Positions 52,640 to 60,817 of a DNA stretch of 64,000 nt are shown in pieces. The translations under genes and the position numbers were made by a program. Each line of letters starts with the position of its first letter. Position 1 is the first letter of the stretch. The stretch is from positions 333,373-397,372 of the forward strand of contig NZ_WUAX01000005.1 of NCBI RefSeq assembly GCF_009806985.1. Direction: 5' to 3'. Below the pieces are notes generated by a model, which saw only the letters and a program-made list of their open reading frames with translations, was not told the origin of the DNA and ran no database searches. Source of the DNA: Halorubrum sp. JWXQ-INN 858 (GTDB lineage: Archaea > Halobacteriota > Halobacteria > Halobacteriales > Haloferacaceae).

Positions 52640-53269
52640 CTACGTCGGTTTCCCCGGGAAGTTCACGTACCGGTCGAGCGTGTCGCGGGCGCCCTCGGTC
52701 ACGGAGGAGCCGTGGTAGACGAGCCCGACGTCGAACTCGTACGTCAGCAGGCGATCGAGGTTCTCCTCGGCCTCGTTGAGGTCCCGCGAGTAGACGGCGG
52801 GCGGGAGGTGGAAGTACCCCGCGGGGAGCCCGCGCTGGTCGGCCCCCGAGACGGCGTCGCCGAGCACGGCGACCCCGGCGTCCGCGTCGATCAGCGCGTG
52901 GTTGTCCGGCTTGTGGCCCGGGACGTGGACCGCCCTGAACCGGCCGATCCGGTCGCCGTCCCCGTAGCGGTGGTCCGGCTCGTGGTCGGCGTCGAGGTCG
53001 GTTTCCGCGGGCACCCACGTCTCGAGGTCGTAGCGGTCGACGACGCCGTCGAACCCGCCGACGTGATCGCCGTCGCCGTGCGTGACGACCAGCCGTTCGG
53101 GCTCGACGCCGACCGACTCGATCCCGTCGGCGACGGCGTCGACCGTGTCGGCGAGCCCGGCGTCGAACAGCGTCGGCGTTCCCGCCGTCAGCAGGAACAC
53201 CCGGAAGCGCTTCCCGTCCCGTTCTGCACACGTGATGTCGTAGACGTCCGGCGCGATCTCGGTCGGCAT
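52640..53269 (-). CDS. MBL-fold metallo-hydrolase with HxDxDH motif
   Basis: A 209-residue metallo-beta-lactamase-fold hydrolase (glyoxalase II / lactonase-like). The metal motif reads [10 protein letters not shown], i.e. H-x-D-x-D-H where most members have H-x-H-x-D-H. Other elements are present: [14 protein letters not shown] (ligand His), [14 protein letters not shown] (bridging Asp), and LVYHGSSV (final His). The Asp at the second ligand position occurs in some families and may change metal preference. Start ATG 53269; short C-terminus. Confidence 0.9.
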   Translation of the reverse strand: MPTEIAPDVYDITCAERDGKRFRVFLLTAGTPTLFDAGLADTVDAVADGIESVGVEPERLVVTHGDGDHVGGFDGVVDRYDLETWVPAETDLDADHEPDHRYGDGDRIGRFRAVHVPGHKPDNHALIDADAGVAVLGDAVSGADQRGLPAGYFHLPPAVYSRDLNEAEENLDRLLTYEFDVGLVYHGSSVTEGARDTLDRYVNFPGKPT

Positions 53270-53830
53270 ACGCGGCCGATCGTCGGCCACGCGCAAAAAG
53301 GTAGCCGAGGCCCTTATAACCGGTTTCGGGGCACCATCGGGACGGGAGAGACGACGGTTTCGGGTCGACGCGGGTCCGGGTGGCGAGTTCGGACGATCGG
53401 TCGACGAGAGGCTTTTAAGCGGTGTACGGTGGGTCGTCGCGGGACTGTTACACGATGTGCGGTGGATCGTCGCGGGCCCCGGCGTCCAACGGAAGCAGCC
53501 CCGCCCGCTCGTCCACTCGCCCACTCGCCCGCCCGTCCGGCGAACGAAGCCTCACCCTCCCCAGCCTCGGCCGGCGGCGGCTGCGGGACCGCACCGCGCC
53601 GCGGCCGCCGCCGACCTCCACCGGAAATCGGAGATTTCCGAGCAGTCGGACGGAGTCCGACGACCTCGCGCGCGCTCTCGGGCTCCCGCCGGTCGCCCTC
53701 GGAGCCGCGCGCGCCGACGTGGACGTGGAGGGCGCGGAGGCCGTCTCGAGGGCGCTCCCCGGCCGAGAACCGGGCCGCCGTCGGCCGCCGGTTCCGGGGG
53801 TCCTTTAAGAGTCGCCCCCCTGATACGGCT
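53270..53830. other. 561-base non-coding region with structured elements
   Basis: No convincing gene lies here; open frames on both strands are Arg/Pro/Ser-rich. It contains a pair of GGA-triloop hairpins (53622-53661), C-rich CCACTCGCCC-type repeats near 53510-53540, a GAACCGG/CCGGTTC inverted repeat at about 53767-53794, and the TATA (CTTTAAG, 53803-53809) of the DHPS gene. Confidence 0.6.
53622..53661. repeat. Two adjacent perfect hairpins with GGA loops
   Basis: CGGAAATC-GGA-GATTTCCG (53622-53640, 8-base stem) is followed, after AGCA, by GTCGGAC-GGA-GTCCGAC (53645-53661, 7-base stem). The two stems are unrelated in sequence but share the same triloop, which suggests a structured RNA or a mobile REP-like element. 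Confidence 0.85.
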
Positions 53831-55039
53831 ATGCGAAACGTGGACGCCGCGGGCCTCGGCATCGGCGACGACCACCCGCCCCGTATCATGGGCGTGTTGA
53901 ACGTCTCGGCGGAGTCGCCGTACGACCCGAGCGTGTACGACGACCCGGGCGAGGCGGCGGCGTACGTCGACGAGGAGCTGATCGACGAGGGGGCCGACAT
54001 CGTCGACGTCGGCCTCGAGTCGGCGAACAAGGACCTCGACGTGCTCTCGGCCGACGAGGAGCTGGCCCGGCTCGACACCGCGGTGGAGACGCTGGCGTCC
54101 GTCTCCGGCGACGCGGTGTGGTCGATCGAGACGCGCTACCACGAGGTCGCCGACGCGGCGCTCTCGCGCGGCTTCGACATGGTCAACGACGTCTGCGGGT
54201 TCGCCGACCCGGAGATGCCCCGCGTCTGTGCCGCCCACGACGCCGCCGTCTCGAAGATGGCGTCGCCGCCGGACCTCGAACGACCGGGCGCGATCGAGGA
54301 CGTCGACGACATCTACGCGGCGCTCTCGCGGAACGGCTTCACGGACAAGACGATGCTCGACCCCGCCTTCGGCGGCTGGTCGGCGGCGAAGACGCTCGCG
54401 GACGACCGCGAGACGTTCCGCCGGCTCCGGGAGTTCCGCGGCTACGGCCGCCCGCTGCTCGTCTCGATCAACCGCAAGAACTTCCTCCGTGACGTCGCGG
54501 GCCGGAGCACCGAGGCGGCGCTGCCCGTCTCGTTGGCGGCGACCTCGATGGCCGTCGAGCGGGGTGCTCACGTGATCCGGACCCACGACGTCGCCGAGAC
54601 GCGGGACGCGGCGCTGATCGGCGCGACGTTCGCCCGCGAGCGGACCCGGTCCTCCGGCGGGAGCGACGGAGTCGCCGTCGAGGAGCTCGACGTCACGACG
54701 ACCGCCGAGGCACGCCGCCACCTCGCCCGGCTCGACGCCGCCGACGAGGTCGCGGATCGAGCGGTCGTCCGGACGTACGAGCTCTCCGGGCTGTCCGACG
54801 AGGCGGTCGGCGCGCTCCGAGCGGCGACGGCCGGGCACGACGCGACGGCCGCCGGGGGGGCGGCGTTCGTCCCCGCGGGCACCGATCGATCGACGGGCGC
54901 CGCCGCGGACTCCGCCGATCCGGTTCGCGGACTCCTCGTCGGCACGCCGGCCGGACTGGCCGCGGTTCGAGACGATGTTTCGGGCGATTCGGGGCCTCTC
55001 CGCGTCGTTTTCGAGCATATCGATGCTACCTCAAAGTAA
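53831..55039 (+). CDS. Dihydropteroate synthase-like protein with C-terminal extension
   Basis: A 402-residue protein. Residues 1 to about 260 match a DHPS TIM barrel: PPRIMGVLNVSAESPYDPSVYDDP, ADIVDVGLESANKDLDVLSADEELARLD, MVNDVCGFADPEM, LLVSINRKNFLRDVAGRST and HVIRTHDVAETRDAALIG. The pterin motif is divergent (GLESANKDLD instead of GGESTRPGA), typical of archaeal proteins. The last 130 residues are an extra acidic region of mixed helix/strand without recognised domain. It likely acts in folate or tetrahydromethanopterin-type cofactor synthesis, next to the MptE kinase at 55196. CTTTAAG (53803-53809) is the TATA box. Confidence 0.88.
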   Translation: MRNVDAAGLGIGDDHPPRIMGVLNVSAESPYDPSVYDDPGEAAAYVDEELIDEGADIVDVGLESANKDLDVLSADEELARLDTAVETLASVSGDAVWSIETRYHEVADAALSRGFDMVNDVCGFADPEMPRVCAAHDAAVSKMASPPDLERPGAIEDVDDIYAALSRNGFTDKTMLDPAFGGWSAAKTLADDRETFRRLREFRGYGRPLLVSINRKNFLRDVAGRSTEAALPVSLAATSMAVERGAHVIRTHDVAETRDAALIGATFARERTRSSGGSDGVAVEELDVTTTAEARRHLARLDAADEVADRAVVRTYELSGLSDEAVGALRAATAGHDATAAGGAAFVPAGTDRSTGAAADSADPVRGLLVGTPAGLAAVRDDVSGDSGPLRVVFEHIDATSK

Positions 55040-55195
55040 GAGAAAGTTTATGCCATCGTGTGGACAATCATGCGACTGGACGCCGGAAGGGCACGCGGGT
55101 AGGGGTACTCTGTGCCACTCCGGCCCATACCGTATTATCCCCGGACAGCGACGGCTCAGTCCGTCGACGGCTGCCCCGAAGCGACGAGGCCGACC

Positions 55196-55918
55196 GTGAA
55201 CTTCGCGGAGTTCGAGCCGGTGTACGAGGCGATCCTCGCCGATTTCGGCTTCGGACGGGACGCCGACGAACACGCTCGCGACGTCGCCGTCGACCTGGCG
55301 CGGCCGTTCCCCCTTAGGCGGCTCGGCGACTGGCGCGGACGGACCGTCGCGGTGGCGGGGGCCGCACCGTGCCTCCGCGAGGAGGTCGACCGGGCCCGCG
55401 AGGCGGACGTCGTCGTCGCGGCCTCCACCGCCGCCGACGTCCTGCTGGAGGCGGGCGTCGACGTCGACTGCATGGTGACGGACCTCGACAAGAACCCGGA
55501 AACCGCACTCGAGCTGACGGAGCGGGGGGTGCCGGTCGCCGCGCACGCTCACGGCGACAACGTCCCGGCGGTCCGCGAGTGGCTCCCGCGGTTCGACCCC
55601 GAGTGGACCCTCGCGACGACGCAGGCCGCTCCCCGCGGTCCCGTTCGCAACACCGGCGGGTTCACCGACGGCGACCGCGCCGCGTTCCTCGCGGACCACG
55701 TCGGCGCGGGCTCGCTCGTCTTCGTCGGCTGGGCGTTCGACGACCCCGACGTGGGTCCACAGAAGCGCCGCAAGCTCCGCTGGGCGGCGCGGCTCCTCCG
55801 CTGGCTGGAGCGGCGGCGCGACGAGCGCTTCCCGGTCCTCGACGGCTGGCGCGACCGGCTCGACGACGGCTCCGACGTCGGCTCCGGCGTCGCCGCAGGG
55901 CGCTGGTCGGTCCCGTAG
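55196..55918 (+). CDS. mptE: 6-hydroxymethylpterin diphosphokinase MptE-like (DUF115)
   Basis: A 240-residue archaeal pterin diphosphokinase (DUF115), unrelated in fold to bacterial FolK. It transfers pyrophosphate to 6-hydroxymethyl-dihydropterin, giving the DHPS substrate. FEPVYEAILADFGFGRDADEHARDVAVDLA, VAVAGAAPCLREEVDRAREADVVVAASTAADVLLEAGVDVDCMVTDLDKNPETALEL and NTGGFTDGDRAAFLADHVGAGSLVFVGW are typical. It follows the DHPS-like gene on the same strand with a 156-base gap; the GTG at 55196 gives family length. A TATA-like GTATTATCC lies at 55130. Confidence 0.92.
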   Translation: MNFAEFEPVYEAILADFGFGRDADEHARDVAVDLARPFPLRRLGDWRGRTVAVAGAAPCLREEVDRAREADVVVAASTAADVLLEAGVDVDCMVTDLDKNPETALELTERGVPVAAHAHGDNVPAVREWLPRFDPEWTLATTQAAPRGPVRNTGGFTDGDRAAFLADHVGAGSLVFVGWAFDDPDVGPQKRRKLRWAARLLRWLERRRDERFPVLDGWRDRLDDGSDVGSGVAAGRWSVP

Positions 55919-56009
55919 CCGGCCGGCGAACGGCGCCCGTTTGCGGTCGGTCGCGCGACAAGCGTCGAGACGGCTCCGTGAAAAATAGCGGTCGGAAACG
56001 GCGGACCCC

Positions 56010-56219
56010 TTAAAAACCGGTGAGGAGCCCGAACAGGATCACCCCGACGAGCGTCGCGAACAGCCCTCCGAGCACTCGGCGTTTCGTGACGCATCGACGG
56101 GCCGTGCGAAAGGGGAGCCGGCGACCGCCCGCGTTCGGGCAGTCGTTTCCGTGCCCGTTCCGCCGTCGGTCCGGCGGATCGGTCGGGGGGACGGGTCGTC
56201 GATTACGACGATCCGTCAT
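56010..56219 (-). CDS. Small C-terminally anchored membrane protein (tentative)
   Basis: A 69-residue frame that starts inside the end of the acidic protein gene (17-base overlap) and ends in one membrane helix (VLGGLFATLVGVILFGLLTG). The first 45 residues are basic and disordered. It would be the last gene of the SipW operon, fitting a tail-anchored helper, but the frame overlaps repeats and may be fortuitous. A shorter GTG start would leave only the membrane helix. Confidence 0.4.
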   Translation of the reverse strand: MTDRRNRRPVPPTDPPDRRRNGHGNDCPNAGGRRLPFRTARRCVTKRRVLGGLFATLVGVILFGLLTGF

Positions 56220-57060
56220 CGTCGTTTCCGTCGGTGCTCTCCTCGCTTCCGTCGGTGTTCTCCTCGCTCCCACCGTCGTCGTTGCTGTCGGCGTCGTCGG
56301 CGTCGTCGTTGCTGTCAGCGTTGTCGTCGTCGTTGCTGTCGGCGTCATCGGTGTCGGCGTCGTCGTTGCTGTCGGCGTCGCCGTTGCTGTCGGCGTCGCC
56401 GTTGCTGTCGGTGTCGTCGGCGTTGTCGGAGCTGTCGGCGTCATCGACGCCGGCGTCGTCGTTGCTGTCAGCGTTGTCCGCGTCGTCGTTGCTGTCGGCG
56501 TCCCCGCTCTCGTTCTGGTCGCTGTCGGCGTCGTCATCGCCCTCGGGCGATCCGTCCGCCGAGGCGTCCCCGTCAGCGTCGCCCGCGTCGGTCTCCGAGG
56601 CGGGTTCGTCGAGGCCGTCATCGTCCGTCTCGGGGACGTCCTCCGATCCGTCCTCGTCCGCCTCACCATCGCCCCCCTCGCCGTCGATCTCCGCTTGATC
56701 GCCGCCTTCGGCCTCGTCATCGGTGTGAAGGTCGTCGGCCCCGTCTTCGGCCCCTCCGTCGTCGCCGTTGGCGCTGCCGTCACCGTCCTCTCCGCTGACG
56801 CTGCTGTCATCGGCCTCGTCATCCACCTCCTCGATCTCATCGCCCTCGCCGACCTCGTCGTCGCCGTTCGCGTCCTGGCTCCCGTCGGCGGCGCTCTCGT
56901 CACCGCCGTCGGGCTCGATCGGCTCGAAGCCGTCGGCCGCCACGAACTCTCCCTCCACGGTCGCCGTGTCCGAGAACAGCGCGACCGTGGCGTAGCCGCC
57001 GCCGAACGTGACGGCGAACACGACGACCGCGGCCGCGAGGACCGGCGCGAGGCGGTTCAT
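56203..57060 (-). CDS. Asp/Ser/Asn-repeat protein with SipW-type signal
   Basis: A 285-residue protein. The N-terminal signal (MNRLAPVLAAAVVVFAVTF) is followed by GYATVALFSDTATVEG, with FSD at 29-31 and a threonine/acid pattern as at SipW cleavage sites. The remaining 230 residues are very acidic and built from degenerate repeats such as DADSNDDAD and ESTDGNDD, like bacterial SD-repeat surface proteins. It has no twin-arginine. It overlaps the signal peptidase by four bases (ATGA), so the peptidase probably processes it. It may be a flexible stalk or matrix polymer holding cations. Confidence 0.85.
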   Translation of the reverse strand: MNRLAPVLAAAVVVFAVTFGGGYATVALFSDTATVEGEFVAADGFEPIEPDGGDESAADGSQDANGDDEVGEGDEIEEVDDEADDSSVSGEDGDGSANGDDGGAEDGADDLHTDDEAEGGDQAEIDGEGGDGEADEDGSEDVPETDDDGLDEPASETDAGDADGDASADGSPEGDDDADSDQNESGDADSNDDADNADSNDDAGVDDADSSDNADDTDSNGDADSNGDADSNDDADTDDADSNDDDNADSNDDADDADSNDDGGSEENTDGSEESTDGNDDDGSS

Positions 57061-58208
57061 TGGCCGGCCCCCCGGCGGTCGTCCGCGTCCGCGTCCGCAT
57101 CCGCGTCCGCGTTCACCCTCGGCTCGGTCGGCGGGGCGGAGCCGGCCGCGTGACCGGCAGCCTGCTCGCCCGCGGATCCGGCGGCGTCGACGCCGCCGTC
57201 GGCCGCCGGTTCGAGCGTCGGATCCTCGAATACGCCGGACGATCCGTCGGCGGAGGTCGGCTCGTCGGCGGAGGTCGGCCCGTCCGTGTCGACCGGTCCG
57301 TCTGCGTCAGCCGCTCCGTCGACACCGGACGGCTCCGGTTGGCCGGTCGGGTCGTCGGGCCCGCTCCCGGCGCTGCGGCCGGCGACGAGGAGCGCGACGG
57401 CCACGGCCGCGCTCAGGGCCGCGGCGGTCGCGACCGTCACGGAGAGCGTGGTTCGGAGCGTGTACGCGACGTACGCCGCGTACGGCGCGAAGACGACGAG
57501 CACGCCGAGCGCGCCCTGGAGCGTCCGATCGGTCACGGCGAACCCCGAGGCGGAGCCGGCCGCCACGGTTGCGCCCGCGGTCCCGGGTACGACCCCGTCG
57601 GCGTCGGACCCTGCCTCGGTGTCCGACCCCGAATCGGCGTCGGCTCCCGCGTCCGTCCCCGCGTCGGCGACGTCGTCGGTCGCGGCGGCCGTTCCACTCC
57701 CGGAGCGTGCCCGGTAGAGGGTCCAGATCTCGGAGGCCGCGAGCAGTCCGAACGGGACGACGACGAGCGCGACGAACCCGGCCGGCGAACTCGCGAACTG
57801 GATCACGTACCCGATGTACGGGATCGTGAGCACGACGACCCCGACGAGGTTCGCCGCGGGCACGGGCGAGGCGTCGGGCGCGCCGTTGGCGTCGCCCTGC
57901 GTCTCGAACGCGAGCCCGCCCGGCGTCTCCAGCACGTCGATCACGCGGTGGGTCACCGGCACCTCGTTGCCGCCGCGAACGAACGTGATCACGTCGCCGT
58001 CCGCGACCGTCGCGGGGTCGCGGTCCGCGACGATCACGACGTCGCCCGGCGCGATCGCCGGCGTCATGCTCGCCGTCAACACGACGAAGCTGTGGTCCGC
58101 GCCGATAACGCCCGGCACCGCGTACACCACGAAGGGTGCGACGAGGGCGATCAGCAGGACGATCCCGAGTACGTTGGCCGCGGTTTTCAGTGTGAATGTG
58201 TTGGTCAT
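57057..58208 (-). CDS. SipW-type archaeal signal peptidase I
   Basis: A 383-residue membrane signal peptidase of the archaeal/Sec11 class. Residues 1-150 hold the catalytic core: TM1, then LTASMTPAIAPGDVVIV with nucleophile S47, VPVTHRVIDV with H87, and TQGDANGAPDASPV with the catalytic Asp. A second TM (about 130-160) and two later TM segments (about 225-265) bracket acidic/Gly-rich linkers; the C-terminal 110 residues are disordered and end in Asp-Ala repeats (DADADADADD). It lies directly between two genes with SipW-type signals, overlapping each by four bases, so it is probably a dedicated processing enzyme. Confidence 0.93.
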   Translation of the reverse strand: MTNTFTLKTAANVLGIVLLIALVAPFVVYAVPGVIGADHSFVVLTASMTPAIAPGDVVIVADRDPATVADGDVITFVRGGNEVPVTHRVIDVLETPGGLAFETQGDANGAPDASPVPAANLVGVVVLTIPYIGYVIQFASSPAGFVALVVVPFGLLAASEIWTLYRARSGSGTAAATDDVADAGTDAGADADSGSDTEAGSDADGVVPGTAGATVAAGSASGFAVTDRTLQGALGVLVVFAPYAAYVAYTLRTTLSVTVATAAALSAAVAVALLVAGRSAGSGPDDPTGQPEPSGVDGAADADGPVDTDGPTSADEPTSADGSSGVFEDPTLEPAADGGVDAAGSAGEQAAGHAAGSAPPTEPRVNADADADADADDRRGAGQ

Positions 58209-59815
58209 CTCCCGTCCTCCGAGCCGCACAGCGGCTCGCCGTCCGCCTTGGTCCCCGCGACGAGCTCGTAGAGGGGCCCGCCGGAGCCGTTCGTCCCGAA
58301 GGTGTCGCCGACCGCGATCGGGTCCGAACAGCTCGTGTGGAACTCGACGACGGCGTCAGCGCCGTCGTCCCCGTCCTCGACGATCGCGAGCGCGGTGTTC
58401 GGGCCGAGGCTGTCGACGCCGTTCTTCCAGCTCTGGGCGACGCCGCTCCCGTCCGCCGTGAACGTGGATCCGGGGGCGACCGACGCGCCGTCCTCGCCGC
58501 CGAAGACGACGGCGTCGCCGCCGGGACCGGTCACCGTTGTGGTCGCACGGACCGTCGCCGACGCCCCGCCGTCGTAGCGGAACGTGAGGTCGCGAAGCGG
58601 CCCGTCACCGCCCTCGACGTCGTCGTCACAGACGCCGCAGTGGGGGTCGGGGTCTCCGTTTCCGCCCCCGTTCGAGCCGTTCGAGCCGTCGCTCTCGTCG
58701 GGGTCACAGAGCAGCTCGCCCTCGGTCGTCGTCCCGGCCACGACCTCGAAGTCGCCGTAGACGTCGCCCGGCGCGAGCGTCTCCGAGCAGCTCGTGTGGA
58801 TCTTGACTCCGTCGGGGCGGTCGCTGCCGTTTCCGGCGTTGCCGCTGTTGCCGCTGTTCCCGCCGTTGCCGTCGTTACCGTTGTTCCCGCCGCTCCCGCC
58901 GCTCCCGTCGTCGACGAAGACGTTCGGGCCGAGCCAGTTCCCGTCGGATCCGGCGACGTCCGTCGTCGTCGCGTCGACGAGGAAGGTCTCTCCGGGCTCG
59001 ACGGCACCGTCGAACACCACGGTGCCGCCGGTTCCAACGCCGCCGGCGCCGCCGCCCGTCGAGACGGCGACGACGGTCGTCGCCTCCGAGCCGAGGTACC
59101 GGAGCGTGAGCGACTGGAGCTTCACGTCGCTTCCGTCCTCACAGATCACGCACGGCCGGCCGGGGCACGGTTGGACTCCCGCGAACGGGTTCGAGGCGTC
59201 CGCGTCGGCCTCGTCGACGTGGCGGCACTGTTCGGTGTACAGCCGCAGTTCGAGCCCCGCGTCCCGACCGGCGACGGCGTCCGGGGTCGTCACCGGGAGT
59301 TCCCACGTCAGCGTCACACGGAGGTCCGCGGGCTCGGGCGCGAGACAGCCCTCGTCGAGGCGGATCCCGGCGACGAACGCGCGGTTGAGGTCGCCGAGCG
59401 ACCCCGTCCCGCTCCCGTCGGTCGGGAACACGGTCTCCCCGCCGACCGACAGCGTCACTTGGAGGAACTCCGCGAGGAGTTCGTCCGGCTCCGGACAGCG
59501 GGTGGCGAGCCAGAGCCGGGCGGGGTTCGTTCGGACCGCGACGTCGAACGCCTCGACGCCCGCGTCCCCGCGGTCGATGCGGTCGACGCCGAACCCCACC
59601 ACCCCGTTCGTGGGGGTGGAGCCGTTCACCACCAGCTCGACTTCGCCCGCCCCGAGTTCGTTCCCCGGAAACGTCGCGGCGTCCGAGAAGTGTGCGAACG
59701 TGCCGGCCCCACCGGCCATGCCGACCGCGCCGACGCCGCCGAGCCCCGCGAGCAGGCGGCGGCGGCTCACGCCGATCGGTCGCGGGTCCGCCCCGCTCCC
59801 GCGTCCGTCGGTCAT
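58205..59815 (-). CDS. TasA-like Tat/SipW cargo with two tandem Cys domains
   Basis: A 536-residue secreted protein. The N-terminus combines SRRRLLAGLGG (residues 17-27, twin-arginine type) with GTFAHFSDAATFPGNELGAG (SipW type). A TasA-like part follows to about 215, ending in ELRLYTEQCRHVD. Then come two copies of one domain, about 222-370 and 393-530, each containing CxxC, an LxxLTxRYxG strand, LGPN, HTSCS (340-344; 493-497), a GD motif and VAGT. They are separated by Gly/Asn/Ser-rich linkers. Its stop overlaps the SipW start; its own start overlaps the 251-residue gene's stop. It probably forms or decorates a surface fibre. Confidence 0.88.
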   Translation of the reverse strand: MTDGRGSGADPRPIGVSRRRLLAGLGGVGAVGMAGGAGTFAHFSDAATFPGNELGAGEVELVVNGSTPTNGVVGFGVDRIDRGDAGVEAFDVAVRTNPARLWLATRCPEPDELLAEFLQVTLSVGGETVFPTDGSGTGSLGDLNRAFVAGIRLDEGCLAPEPADLRVTLTWELPVTTPDAVAGRDAGLELRLYTEQCRHVDEADADASNPFAGVQPCPGRPCVICEDGSDVKLQSLTLRYLGSEATTVVAVSTGGGAGGVGTGGTVVFDGAVEPGETFLVDATTTDVAGSDGNWLGPNVFVDDGSGGSGGNNGNDGNGGNSGNSGNAGNGSDRPDGVKIHTSCSETLAPGDVYGDFEVVAGTTTEGELLCDPDESDGSNGSNGGGNGDPDPHCGVCDDDVEGGDGPLRDLTFRYDGGASATVRATTTVTGPGGDAVVFGGEDGASVAPGSTFTADGSGVAQSWKNGVDSLGPNTALAIVEDGDDGADAVVEFHTSCSDPIAVGDTFGTNGSGGPLYELVAGTKADGEPLCGSEDGR

Positions 59816-60567
59816 GTCGCCACCCCGTCGTCGAACGGGTTGCTCGGGTTCGCACACTCGACCGCGCGGAAGCTGACGTCGAAGTCGACGGCCCCGCCCT
59901 TGCCGACGTTCCCCATTCCCGTCGGGAACGCCCAGCGGAAGACCAGACACCGGTTCTCGCCGGGCTCGAGACACGCGTTGTTTACGAACCCGGGGTCGAG
60001 CTCGACGCCCGTCGCGAGATCGCCGTTCGCGCCCGGCTCGGTCGCGGGGGCCGCGAGCGTTCCGGAGGCGATCGGCTCGCCGTAGCCGGCGAAGTCGCCC
60101 TCCGCGCCGGAGCAGCCGCCGACGCCGAGCAGTCCGGTGTCGTATCGGACGTCGACCGCGATTCGGTCGGCGAGCGCGAGGCTCTCCGGGCCGCCGTCGT
60201 GGCCGACTTCGAGGCGCATCCAGACGCGAGCGTTCGTCTCCTCCGCGCGGAGCCCGACGCTCGCGGTTCCGGTATCGCCCGGGAGGACGTTCTCGGCGTG
60301 GACGAGCGGCACGTCCTCCTCGAGCTCGCTCACCCCGTCGACGAAGTCGTCCGCCCCGCCCGGCCCGTCGACGACGACCGCGTCGTTGTACGTCCGCCGC
60401 CAGCCGACCAGGAGCTGCGGCCCCGTCGTCTGCGCGTACGTGTAGTTCGTGTACTCGTTCCAATGCCCCGTCGATCGCCCGCGGGCCACTCCCACGGTCG
60501 CGAAGCCGACGGCTCCGACGCCCGCGAGCGCCTCCCGGCGAGTTACCTGTAGTTCTCGTTTCGTCAT
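59812..60567 (-). CDS. TasA-like secreted protein with twin-arginine signal
   Basis: A 251-residue secreted protein and first gene of the coupled block. The signal is VTRREALAGVGAVGFATVG with RR at 10-11; the FSD-type SipW motif is absent and the mature part begins with an Asn/Tyr-rich stretch (WNEYTNYTYAQTTG). The middle has NVLPGDTGTASVGLRAEE, and the end has LVFRWAFPTGMGNVGKGGAVDFDVSFRAVECANPSNPF, aligning with the C-terminal signature of the other cargo. It may be the major or capping subunit. Start ATG 60567. Confidence 0.85.
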   Translation of the reverse strand: MTKRELQVTRREALAGVGAVGFATVGVARGRSTGHWNEYTNYTYAQTTGPQLLVGWRRTYNDAVVVDGPGGADDFVDGVSELEEDVPLVHAENVLPGDTGTASVGLRAEETNARVWMRLEVGHDGGPESLALADRIAVDVRYDTGLLGVGGCSGAEGDFAGYGEPIASGTLAAPATEPGANGDLATGVELDPGFVNNACLEPGENRCLVFRWAFPTGMGNVGKGGAVDFDVSFRAVECANPSNPFDDGVAT

Positions 60568-60817
60568 TCGTGTGTCTCGTCGGCTCCGGACGGCCGGTTC
60601 GTCGCTGTCTCGTCGGTCGTTCGTCCCCCGCTCGTCGCTGTTCTCCTCGCCCCCAGCGGACGTATGTATGCGTCACCTACCCCGACGGTTCGGGGGCCGA
60701 ACCGCCCGGGTGGTCGTTCCTGACGGGACGGCAGGGTGTGCCTGCCCGTACGGGACGCGCCGGATCGGGCGGCGACTCACCGCGACGCCGGCTCCCGTCG
60801 GGCAACGTCAGCTCCCG
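60568..60817. other. 250-base spacer upstream of the coupled SipW block
   Basis: The region contains C/T-rich repeats (CGTCGGTCGTTC and CGTCGCTGT words) and presumably the promoter of the coupled block; no clear TATA or gene is seen. Confidence 0.5.

Noticed and set aside
53422..53900. Arg/Pro-rich frames in the 53.3-53.8 kb spacer
   Set aside because: They have no domain or start context and cross hairpins; treated as non-coding structured DNA.
56270..56520. Dense GTCGTTGCTGTCGGC repeats as CRISPR or satellite DNA
   Set aside because: The period keeps the reading frame and encodes the acidic repeats of the 285-residue protein.
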